Source: Hysterangium stoloniferum (lineage: Eukaryota > Basidiomycota > Agaricomycetes > Hysterangiales > Hysterangiaceae). From it: a stretch of DNA of 64,000 nucleotides. Location of the stretch: the NCBI GenBank assembly GCA_015178975.1, contig WHVD01000052.1, positions 434,001 to 498,000 on the forward strand, read 5' to 3'. Shown here piece after piece: positions 35,601 through 45,207 of the stretch. The translations under genes were made by a program, and so were the position numbers. The notes below the pieces were generated by a model that made no database searches, was not told where the DNA came from, and saw nothing but the letters and a program-made list of their open reading frames with translations. Position 1 is the stretch's first letter. Each line of letters starts with the position of its first letter.

Positions 35601-37783
35601 CATTCACCTTGATGCATCTGGGAAACTATACTGAAGCTCAGGAGCTGAAAGTGCAGGTCCTGGAGGCACAGAAGCAGTTGCTTGGCCCAGAGCATCCACA
35701 TACATTAACATCCATGGGAAGCTTGGCATCCACCTTGAGGCATCTGGGAAAGTATACTGAAGCTCAGGAGATTGAAATGCAGGTCCTGGAGGCACAGAAG
35801 CAATTGCTTGGCCCAGAGCATCCACATACATTAACATCCATGGGAAGCTTGGCATCCACCTTGAGGCATCTGGGAAAGTATACTGAAGCTCAGGAGCTTG
35901 AAATGCAGGTACTGGAGGCACGCAAGAAACTGCTTGGTCCAGAGCATCCAGATACTTTAAAATCCATGGGAGCCTTGGCATGCACTTTGAGTCATCTGGG
36001 AAGGTATACTGAAGCTCAGGAGCTTGAAATGCAGGTCTCAGAGTCATGCAAGAAACTGCTTGGCCCAGAGCATCCAGATACTTTAACATCCATGGGTGAC
36101 TTGGCATGCACCTTGATGGATCTAGGAAACTATACTGAAGCTCAGGAGCTGAAAGTGCAGGTTCTGGTGGTACAGAAGCAGTTGCTTGGCCCAGAGCATC
36201 CACGTACATTAACATCCATGGGAAACTTGGCATCCACCTTGAGGCATCTGGGAAAGTATACTGAAGCTCAGGAAGTTGAAATGCAGGTCCTGGAGGCATT
36301 CAAGAAACTGCTTGGTCCAGAGCATCCAGATACTTTAACATCCATGGGAGCCTTGGCATGCACCTTGAGTCATCTGGGAAGGTATACTGAAGCTCAAAAG
36401 CTTGAAATGCAGGTGTTGGAGGCATGCACCAAACTGCTTGGTCCAGAGCATCCAGATACTTTAACATCCATGGGAAGCTTGGCATGCACCTTGATGCATC
36501 TGGGAAACTATACTAAAGCTCAGGAGCTGAAAGTGCAGGTCCTGGAGGCACAGAAGCAGTTGCTTGGCCCAGAGCATCCACATACATTAACATCCATGGG
36601 AAGCTTGGCATCCACCTTGAGGCATCTGGGAAAGTATACTGAAGCTCAGGAGATTGAAATGAAGGTCCTGGAGGCACAGAAGTGGTTGCTTGGCCCAGAG
36701 CATCCACATACATTAACATCCATAGGAAGCTTGGCATCCACCTTGAGGCATCTAGGAAAGTATATGGAAGCTCAGGAGCTTCAAATGAAGGTCCTGGAGG
36801 CACACAAGAAACTGCTGGGTCCAGAGCATCCAGATACTTTAAAATCCATGGGAGCCTTGGCATGCACTTTGAGTCATCTGGGAAGGTATACTGAAGCTCA
36901 GGAGCTTGAAATGCAGGTCTTGGAGGCACGCAAGAAACTGCTTGCTCCAGAGCATCCAGATACTTTAACATCCATGGGAGGCTTGGCATGGACCTTGATG
37001 CATCTGGGAAAGTATACTGAAGCTCAGGAGCTGAAAGTGCAGGTCCTGGAGGCACAGAAGCAGTTGCTTGGCCCAGAGCATCCACATACATTAACATCCA
37101 TGGGACACTTGGCATCCACCTTGAGGCATCTGGGAAAGTATACTGATGCTCAGGAGCTGGAAATGCAGGCCCTGGAGGTATGCAAGAAACTGCTTGGTCC
37201 AGAACATCCAGATACGTTAACATCCATGGGTGGCTTAGCATGCACCTTGATGCATCTGGGAAGGTATATTGAAGCTCAGGAGCTTCAAGTGCAGGTCTTG
37301 GAGGCATGCAAGAAACTGCTTGGTCCAGAGCATCCAGATACTTTAACATCCATGGGTGGCTTGGCATCCACCTTGATGCATCTGGAAAAGTATACTGAAG
37401 CTCAGGAGCTGAAAGTGGAGGCCCTGGAGGCACAGAAGCGGTTGCTTGGCCCAGAGCATCCACATACATTAACATCCATGGGATGCTTGGCATCCACCTT
37501 GAAGCATCTGGGAAAGTATACTGAAGCTCAGGAGCTTGAAATGCAGGTCCTGGAGGCACGCAAGACACTGATTGGTCCAGAGCATCCAGATACTTTAACA
37601 TCCATGGGAGACTTGACATCCACATTGAAGCATCTGGGAAGGTATACTGAAGCTCAGGAGCTGGAAATGCAGGTCCTGGAGGCACACAAGAAACTGCTTG
37701 GTCCAGAGCATCCAGATACTTTAACATCCATGGGAGGCTTGGCATACACCTTGAGTCATCTGGGAAGGTATACTGAAGCTTAG
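32676..37783 (+). CDS. NLR-like receptor copy D (hydrolase, NB-ARC, about 19 TPRs), the most intact copy
   Basis: Exons 32676-33050, 33096-33149, 33212-33526, 33579-33777, 33830-34040 and 34102-37783 join in phase into about 1611 aa. Residues 1-314 are an alpha/beta hydrolase: HGLDGHREDSW (52-62), nucleophile S135 in AHSLGG, FFGTPHQG in exon 3, candidate catalytic H272. NB-ARC follows: SPRFTGQDIYLEKL, P-loop GMGGIGKT (363-370), Walker B CLLIFDNAD (437-445), LGFLPLALDVAG. TPRs of 42 residues start near 785. Groups of repeats recur: units 2-5 resemble units 9-12. The stop is a TAG in place of the CAG of GCTCAGGAG, and the array continues in frame after it for about 1.3 units, so the protein has lost a short tail. 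The usual model is that TPRs sense a ligand, NB-ARC switches and oligomerises, and the hydrolase is the effector; this is family knowledge, not shown here. Confidence 0.88.
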
Positions 37784-37952
37784 GAGTTTGAAATGCAGGT
37801 CTTGGAGGCATACAAGAAACTGCTTGGTCCAGAGCATCTAGATACTTTGACATCCATGGGAGGCTTGGCATCCACCTTGATGCATCTGGGAAATTATACT
37901 GAAGCTCAGGAGCTGAAAGTGCAGGTCCTGGAGGCACACAAGCAATTGCTTG
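37784..37952 (+). pseudogene. Tail of the D TPR array beyond the stop
   Basis: In frame with D after the TAG: a partial unit ending AYKKLL and one full unit (GPEHLDTLTSMGG to AHKQLL). It then breaks at the 5-bp duplication gcttg where the solo LTR begins. Confidence 0.85.
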
Positions 37953-38762
37953 TGTTAAGGTGTGTACACGGAGGGTTTCCGGGAAACCCTGCAGGACAGC
38001 CAGTAGGACTTGGCTTCAGCTTATAGGCTGCACCCTTGCAAGATCATCTTGTCCAATTTCAATGGGTGGACAGGAATCCCAGGGAGTCTGGGCAGGGGTC
38101 ATGGATTGAGAGGTCAGGGAGTTGAGATAGATAAGTCAGAGGTCAAGTGATATGTAGATGTGTCAGAGCCTGTGGGCTCCAACTAGTAAAAGTGGTGTGT
38201 TTCAAAGAGGAATTTAGAGCGGAAAATATACTAAGATTACTGGGGAGAATCTAAGCTGATTTTCTGACTGGATTGTATGTACAACATCTGCCAGACTATA
38301 TAGACCGTGGAATGAATAACATACCAAATCCAGTAATAATGAAAACTAAACTAACAAACATAAAATGAGATAAATAAACACCAAACTTGGTGTTAGGAAC
38401 AGGATGGAACGGAGCAGAGTCTGAATTGTGACAGGTCATAAACCCATAATGGGAACGGAGCAGGAGTGGAGTCTGAATTGTGACAGGTCATTTGACTATA
38501 ACGGGAACAGGGCTCAGTTAGAGGGATGATGGGTTTTCCGAGTGGGGTCCAGTGACTGATGCATGGGATGGGGTCAGAGATAGACAGGGTTGGAGTTGGG
38601 CGGGTATTCCGGTGACTGATACATGAAGTAATGAAGTTGAATGTGGACAAGTCTGATATATGGAGTCTGGTGGGAATTCCAGTAAACTGACAATTGGTGC
38701 ATATAGGGTACCGGTGCGTATAAGTTAGTACCCAGAGTCTGGCGGGAATTCTGGTCATAACA
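37953..38762 (+). mobile_element. Solo LTR, 810 bp, inserted in the D TPR array
   Basis: It begins tgttaaggtgtg and ends ggtcataaca, with the 5-bp target duplication gcttg on both sides (37948-37952 and 38763-38767). The array sequence resumes directly after it. Relatives are at 29267-29790 and, inverted, at about 53139-53771. No internal coding part remains, as expected after recombination between two LTRs. Confidence 0.92.
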
Positions 38763-40182
38763 GCTTGGCCCAGAGCACCCACATACATACATTAACATCT
38801 ATGGCAAACTTGGCATCCACCTTACGGAATCTGGGAAAGTATAGATCTTGTAATGGAGTCTCTGAGATTTAAGGAGTCAGGTGGATCCATCACAGGATGC
38901 CTTGCTGGGTTAAACCAAAAGTGCTTGCTTATTTTCCATAATGCTGATGTCATGACTGCTCTGGTTTCAAAATACCTCCTTCCTGTACATTCATTAGATG
39001 TGTTAATCACTGATAGAAATCCTGCTCTTCAGCAGTCTGTGACCAGCACTCTTAATCTTGGACATTCCTACCACTTTCATAGAATGATATTGCCCCATAT
39101 GATGATATATTATCATTGCAATTCATTTTTTGGATTGTGCTACTTTAGTGATGAGGACTCTGCTTGTGAAGCAGAGTTCATTATGATACTGGCACCATGC
39201 TAGTGGACTGCATCAACAAGTATTGGCTATCAGAAAATGGACCCTGGGTCCAGAGCATCATGATTCAATGTTTATGATGTCAGACTTGGCATACATTTGG
39301 AGAAGCTAGTGGAAATATCACAAAGGAAAGGAGTTGGAACTCCAGGTCTTGCAGGTATACAAATGACTGCTTGGCCCAAAGTATCCAAATACATTAACAA
39401 CCTTGGGAAATTTGGCAAGTACATTGTGGAATTTGGAAATGTATTCTGAATAGCAGAAGTTGGAAATGTAGATCCTGGAGGCCCATGAGTGACTGTTGTA
39501 AAATGGTGATAAAGACCCACCTCTCTAGGGGTGGTTTACCCCTCTCCTTCCACTTTATTCTTGAAAATGCGGATTGTGGACCATGTTTTGGAGGCTAATG
39601 CATGATTTTACCCATGTGCACCTTGAAGATTGTGTATTTACAATAGTGACTGCTTGGCCCAGAGCATCCACATACATTATAGGCTATGACAAACCTAGCA
39701 TATAGACATATTGCAAACTCTGGGAAGATATGCTAGGGCTCAGGAGTTGCTAGGGCAGGTTATGGAGGTATAAAAGTGACTATTTGGAAGATTACATAAG
39801 TAATGTAGAAAATGAATGGCCAGACTGGGAATTGAATCCAGGTTCTTTAGCAAGGGTGCTAACCACTACACCACCTGACCTTGGGTAGGTAGGTTCAGCC
39901 TTTCACTCTACTCAAAAATATAACCTCAAGTGCCTGTTCCTGTTAGATTATACAGTATACACACTGAACTCAGAGCTGTATTAAGTAACAGTTGGAACAA
40001 TGGTTGGTATTACATAATCTAACACTCTTTGACCCAGAGCATCCAGATATATTAATGATCTTGGGACCTTTGGTATTCATCTTGCAGAATCTGGGAAAGT
40101 ATACTGAAGCTCAGGAGCTGTAAATACAGGTCCTGGAGGCATGCAAGAAACTCCTTGGTCCAGAGCATCCCCATACATTAAC
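38763..40182 (+). pseudogene. NLR relic: TPR end, part of NB-ARC, more TPR fragments
   Basis: A short TPR piece (to 38840) is followed by a decayed NB-ARC part: GLNQKCLLIFHNADVMTALV near 38905, KYLLPVHSLDVLITDRNPAL, then the RMILPHMM stretch after a large deletion, and degenerate TPR units near 39240-39480, 39650-39770 and 40030-40180. Frameshifts and stops are frequent. It may be a fifth gene copy fused to the end of D by deletion. A gag-only LTR element interrupts it at 40183. Confidence 0.75.
39817..39880 (-). other. tRNA-like sequence (SINE or tRNA relic)
   Basis: On the minus strand it reads ggtcagg, a D-arm and box A-like tggtgtagtggttagcac, a box B-like ggattcaattcc in a T-arm, and a 3' part tctggcc that pairs with the 5' end with two wobble pairs. 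The anticodon arm is too short (about 64 nt in all), so it is not a working tRNA. A tRNA-derived SINE head or a shortened tRNA copy would explain it. Confidence 0.35.
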
Positions 40183-40498
40183 TGTTGGAATATGAGGTAT
40201 CATCTATTAGTATGACCTCATACCTTGTATTGTGACTGCTTAGGTTATTGCCGGTTCATGGACTTCCGTGATAGTATTATTAGTTTAGTGACGGAGTTCC
40301 GAGTTCCTTGTGAGCACAGACCCATGCATTAACCATGTAATATAGTATATAGTTAGCCCCAGTTGAGGAGTAGAAACCTCAACTGGAAGCCTAGTTATAG
40401 CATCGGTTTATTTCTACACCGCTCTATCTAAGTCACATTCTCTGCCCTACATAGAGAGTCATTCAACTTGCTCCCCAGGCTTGCAGTTTACTCTAATA
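40183..40498 (+). repeat. 5' LTR of the gag-only element
   Basis: It differs from the second copy at ggttattgcc (ggttatcgcc there) and accgctc (accactc there). Confidence 0.92.
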
Positions 40499-40525
40499 CT
40501 TCCAGTTATCCCTGTTGTGGCTTTC

Positions 40526-41107
40526 ATGATGCCCAACCGTGTCAAAGCAACCAACAGTCTTGAAGCACTGCTCAAGAAGTCACCCCCATCGACGTCGAAC
40601 GCCGGATTCAACCAAGTTGCAGTGTTGATCTGGACCTTTGTCATACAGGTCGCCCGAGCAGTGATGGACTGGAGTCAAGCTCACTTCGAGGAGATGGCTC
40701 CACTTCTGCGCGCATCTGAGGCTGTGCAGAAGAAGTCGGCCTCCCCATCCGTTAAGTGTGGGAAGTGTTCCGCCAAGGGACACCAAGCCTCGGCCTGTCG
40801 TTCCAAGAATCCCGCTGCGGTTAGACGCCGCATTGCCGCCAACCATAAGAAGAGGAATCGCCCCACTCCCCTTCCGGTTTATGCCAATGCCATCGCCCCG
40901 CATTATCCCTTTCCATTCATCGCCCCTCAGTATGCTTCACTTTCTGTGGAGGGAACTGAGTTACGTTGTCGGAAAGCTCAGTCAAGACGAGATCGTGCTC
41001 GTGCAAAGAGTAAAGGCAATTCCACTCCAGCACTCGCGACCACCACATCCTCGTCAAAACCTAAATCGAAAACAACCCCAAACTATGGGCTATTCCAAGG
41101 AGAATAG
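40526..41107 (+). CDS. Short Gag-like protein with zinc knuckle
   Basis: The 193-residue product begins MMPNRVKATNS (ATG at 40526; an in-frame opening inside the LTR lacks an ATG). A helical N-terminal part is followed by one zinc knuckle, CGKCSAKGHQASAC (CX2CX4HX4C), a Lys/Arg-rich stretch (RRRIAANHKKRNR), a hydrophobic Pro/Tyr patch and a basic Ser/Thr/Lys-rich tail. This is the layout of a small nucleic-acid-binding Gag. The standard retrotransposon Gag domain is not evident. The frame is open and the gene fills the element, so it has probably been kept for packaging. Confidence 0.8.
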   Translation: MMPNRVKATNSLEALLKKSPPSTSNAGFNQVAVLIWTFVIQVARAVMDWSQAHFEEMAPLLRASEAVQKKSASPSVKCGKCSAKGHQASACRSKNPAAVRRRIAANHKKRNRPTPLPVYANAIAPHYPFPFIAPQYASLSVEGTELRCRKAQSRRDRARAKSKGNSTPALATTTSSSKPKSKTTPNYGLFQGE

Positions 41108-41128
41108 AGGTATTCGGTCAAGGGGTGG

Positions 41129-41444
41129 TGTTGGAATATGAGGTATCATCTATTAGTATGACCTCATACCTTGTATTGTGACTGCTTAGGTTATCGCCGG
41201 TTCATGGACTTCCGTGATAGTATTATTAGTTTAGTGACGGAGTTCCGAGTTCCTTGTGAGCACAGACCCATGCATTAACCATGTAATATAGTATATAGTT
41301 AGCCCCAGTTGAGGAGTAGAAACCTCAACTGGAAGCCTAGTTATAGCATCGGTTTATTTCTACACCACTCTATCTAAGTCACATTCTCTGCCCTACATAG
41401 AGAGTCATTCAACTTGCTCCCCAGGCTTGCAGTTTACTCTAATA
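41129..41444 (+). repeat. 3' LTR of the gag-only element
   Basis: The same length as the 5' LTR. The NLR relic continues at once after the ttaac duplication. Confidence 0.92.
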
Positions 41445-41449
41445 TTAAC

Positions 41450-41680
41450 ATCCATGGGAGCCTTGGCATGCACCTTGAGACATCTAAGAAAGTATACTGA
41501 TGCTCAGGAGCTGGAAATGCAGGTCCTGGAGGCCTGCAAATAACTCCTAGGCCCAAACCATCCAGATACATACATCATTGGCACAGGGAAATTAGGCATT
41601 GACCTTGCCATATTTGGGAAATTATACTGAAGCCCAGGACTTACAGGCATGTGAGAGAAAGTGCTTTACCCAGATTGTAA
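41450..41680 (+). pseudogene. Last TPR units, end of the D-side array
   Basis: About two degenerate units (catgggagccttggcatgc onward), with a stop after gcctgcaaa. The final half unit, gaagcccaggacttacag, and the sequence after it match 8260-8150 on the minus strand, the end of the B-side array. Confidence 0.7.
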
Positions 41681-42699
41681 TTTCTTTTCTGACACACTTA
41701 TTTTACTACCTTTCCCCATACTCTTCTTAATTTATAACTAGGGATATCCTACTATTTACCATCACCATTGTAGTTAACAGCGACACGTATATTTGTGGGT
41801 AAATGCCCAGTGTAAATTAGATCTTTTTCTGGTTGCAACTTTGTGTGCTTGAAGAGGAGGATCCACACCACTATAAGTTGTAACTGCGATTCTAGTACTA
41901 TTTACCTTCAGCCTGTGACATTGTACCTATTCGGTCATTATTGCTCAATTGATGTTAATGTCATTACCTTTTCATCATTTCCTGGTCGCATGTATCAAAA
42001 TAGCATCTAATGTCCGGAAATAAAGCATGCCATTTTTATAATAAAATGAGGTTATGTGAATACAAATTGAGTGACTACGGTAGAATTTAACTTCAAGAGA
42101 TATACCAGGCAGCATTGCCGGCCCTGTTGTTTCGTATACTTCACAGGACACATTCCAGTGTTGGAGAATGATGTCGTTGGTCACGGATCGATGACAGACC
42201 AGAGGTGTATGCGGCGGGAGTCATTGAAGGCGCCTACATTTAACACTGCACAGAAGCCAAGGTCATTAACGGTTGATGCCAAAATAGCCAACGAACATGT
42301 TGCAGTCACGATGGTAGTACCTATCCTTAACCGCAATCTTAGAGCATATACACAGTTTCTAAATTAAGTTCGGACATATCCACAGAACGACGATGTTGGC
42401 CTTGACGCTCTGAGTCAGGTCACGGCAACCCAACGGCGAGATATAGCGGTAAGTATTGCTTAGCCGCGTACGTTGAAAGAGGACAGAGTGAAGAGGGTAT
42501 CATGGTGATAGGAAATGAATCGACCAAGAAAGGACAAGTTCAAAGTACAAATGGGTATATGAGAAGGGCGCGACACATAATAGCCTAAACTTGACGAAGG
42601 ACAGATAGCTGGCGCTACTAGAGTCTCCAAACCATGCTAGCTAGCTGTCGAAATCATCTTGTTTAGTGGTCACTCTATGTCGGCTGGCGTTTGCAATGG

Positions 42700-42960
42700 C
42701 GCAGCGACGACTGTCCTGATGCGCTTCCTGGTGTTAACTGGTGCACCATGCCATGTGACATGTCATAAAAGTTTGTGATAGAAACCCGCAAGGACGTCGC
42801 CTACTGTCAACACTGTGCTGATGTCAATGGGATAGATGTCGATGTGGTAGGGTAAGAGGTGGCATTGGAGTCGAAAGAAAGGAAGTGGAGGGAACGTGCC
42901 TGGTATGGCGCCGTCTCGAAGTGTAGTTTCCACAGGTCGTAGTAACCGAGTCCATTGGAG
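42700..42960 (-). pseudogene. Broken DUF6699-like gene, copy iv
   Basis: The mirrored partner of the relic at 6815-7150: the minus strand carries the ETAPYQARSLHFLSF frame and, in another frame, the ID-P and GDVL-GFYH patches. Frames are broken. Confidence 0.4.
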
Positions 42961-44189
42961 ATACGCACTAACTGTGCTCTACATTCTCCAGGTATGCTGA
43001 AGCACTGCATCTAGGTGACCCAGTGTTAGTTAAAGTTGCATAGTCAGACACATTGTCATAACCCACATCATTATCTAACGTCATCTATTGTTAAGCTGCA
43101 ATGGCCAAGGCCGAACCCCAGGTCGAAAGAGATATGCGCGGTCAACCACACATGATTCCCGGCCTTGAGCTCATGCTTGCTAGTGTGGCTGCGGCGTTTC
43201 CGGCGTGGAGAATGGTCTAGTTGGTTATGCTTCGGAACGACGACAGGAAATAGGTGCATGCAGGAGAAGCCGCTGAGGACAGCTACTTCTAGTGCTGAAC
43301 ATAAGCGAAGGTCATTAGCATCGATGCCAAGATAGTCAACGAGTACGTCGCAGTTACAATTGTCATACCTATCTTTAACCGTAATAACGAAGTAAGTACA
43401 TCAACCAGTCCTTGCTCCTCTCTATGTTAGGTTCAGACATATCCACTGAACGACCTTGAGTGTCCAGAGATATCCTCGACATCATTCGTAAGCAAGCGTC
43501 TCGTGGGGTTTGGGGGTTTATGTCACAAGTTACCGCTGCAACAGGAGGTCGAAGACGAGCTTGTGATTAACATACAGCATATAATCCGCCATATCTCTAG
43601 CTTGAATGCAAACGCACATCAGCATCTTCGTCTGTCCACGAATTGCCTCAAATAGACTCCATACTCACCAAGCTTTGCCGTATCGTCTTATCTAGCCTGG
43701 TGGCAAGGATGGCAGTCTATACTTGTCTGACGGGACATGGTTCAACATCCGAATCGAGTCGTCATCGTCACTGGGAGAACCGAGTACCGGCCGCCGCGAT
43801 GCAGAGCGGGTTGAGAGCGAAAGTAAAACATTGAACGCCAATTGTCTTCGTGAGAAAACCTGGTTATACGAGCTTGGTGAGTGATGCTGTCCGGGGGATA
43901 TGGCGTGTGCCAAACGCTGACAGATGTGACAAGTGTCGGAGAGGAATGCGAAGCGACGGTGGATCAGCGACGACGAAGCCAGAAGCGAAATCACTGCAAC
44001 CCAATGGCGGTATATGGTGAAGCCACAATATTAGCCACGTATATCGGTCGGCGCATAGCTCAGTTGGAATATTTAAATGGACTACACGTTACAGTGCAGT
44101 GGAGTGTGAAGAGGTGACGTGGCCCGGGCGTTGCCACGTCAATGTGTTATATCTCTACAACACATCTTGAACTCTTCGGCTTCAGAGGA

Positions 44190-44500
44190 CACCACAAATT
44201 GTGAGCATACTCGTGATCGCGTGGATTCTGGATTCAGCATCAAAATGCTTGTCGAACGCTAATGTCGATTCTGACAGCATTCTCGCCATCCATGGCCTAG
44301 ATAAACACCGCAAAGACTTATGAAGGGAGTAGTATCTTGAACCCTTCGGTTTCAGAGGACACCAGAAATTGTGAGCATACTCGTGATCGCGTAGATTCTG
44401 GATTCAGCATCAAAATGCTTGTCGAACGCTAATGTCGATTTTGACAGCATTGTTGCCATCCATGGCCTAGATAAACACCGCGAAGACTCTTAGACGGCCG
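44190..44500 (+). pseudogene. Two tandem relics of NLR exon 1
   Basis: Two fragments of about 160 bp in a row, each with HTRDRVDSGFSIK followed by a jump to the IHGLD-KHR-DS part of exon 1. Both share the same internal deletion, so one fragment was duplicated locally. The mirrored relic at 5457-5665 has a single copy. Confidence 0.7.
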
Positions 44501-44559
44501 AAAAGGGGATAGCCCCCCTGGTGCAAGCCCTCGAAGACGATGCCTTTCGATACCCAATG

Positions 44560-45207
44560 AATGCTATGCAGTCCATTACTGGACTCATATGCGCGATCTG
44601 TGTCTGCTGGCGTTTGCAACGGTGGAACCACGATTGCCTGACGCGCTCGTTGGTGTCAGCAGGAGTGTCGTGCCATTCAGAGCCTGAGGCATGCCGTCAG
44701 TCTGTGAAAGATGCCCTTAAGGACGTCGCCTACTATCACCACTGTGCTGTGGTCGGCGGGAGAGATGTCAATAGGCCAGGGCACATGGTTGCATTGTTGG
44801 AGTCGGAGGAAAAGAAGTGGAAGGGACGTCAGTGGCATGGCGGGGTCTCGAGGTGAAAGGTAATTTTCGTAGAATGGGGAAGATGAGTTTCAACCTCGGA
44901 ACGATGTACGAGGGAGGAAGTGAAATGTTGTTTCGAATCACGAGGCTGGACACATGGGAATGAAAAGCGAGGAGTGGGTCGATGCTGACGCTGGAGCGTC
45001 CGTGGGGAGACAGAAGCGTATGAGAATATGCGAGAGGGCGTGGTTGAAAGGCTTTGAACTGGTGGAAAGCATGGGCGATGAAGGGTAAGTAGGACGGCGG
45101 TGATCTCGCGAGGTGGTGTAATATAACGGAGACTGAGTTGCCGCATGTCTGGAAGATGATGGAATTGAAGCGGAATACGAGGAGTCGTTATCGTAGTAGG
45201 GCACCAT
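44560..45207 (-). pseudogene. Broken DUF6699-like gene, copy iii
   Basis: The minus strand starts at ATG 45207 (MVPYYDNDSSYSAS) with the same Ser/Pro-rich N-terminus as copy i and the same stop (CPAS-stop). Further on, one frame reads PWPIDISPADHS and GDVLKGIFHRLTACLRL, close to the DUF6699 core, followed after a stop by ERVRQ-type sequence. It keeps a longer clean core than copy i. Confidence 0.5.

Larger units (their letters stand above)
40183..41444 (+). mobile_element. Non-autonomous LTR element with gag only (TR-GAG type), 1262 bp
   Basis: Two 316-bp LTRs (40183-40498 and 41129-41444) differ at about two places. They begin tgttggaatatg and end ctctaata. The 5-bp target duplication ttaac lies outside both ends (40178-40182 and 41445-41449). 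The 630-bp interior holds one gag-like gene and a polypurine-like aaggggtgg before the second LTR. No protease, polymerase or integrase is present, so movement would need enzymes from another element. It lies in the NLR relic. Confidence 0.93.

Noticed and set aside
36513-37937. Minus-strand open frame of 474 codons
   Set aside because: Antisense shadow of the D TPR array, with no start context or independent domain.
39817-39880. Functional tRNA gene
   Set aside because: Only about 64 nt and no room for a proper anticodon arm.
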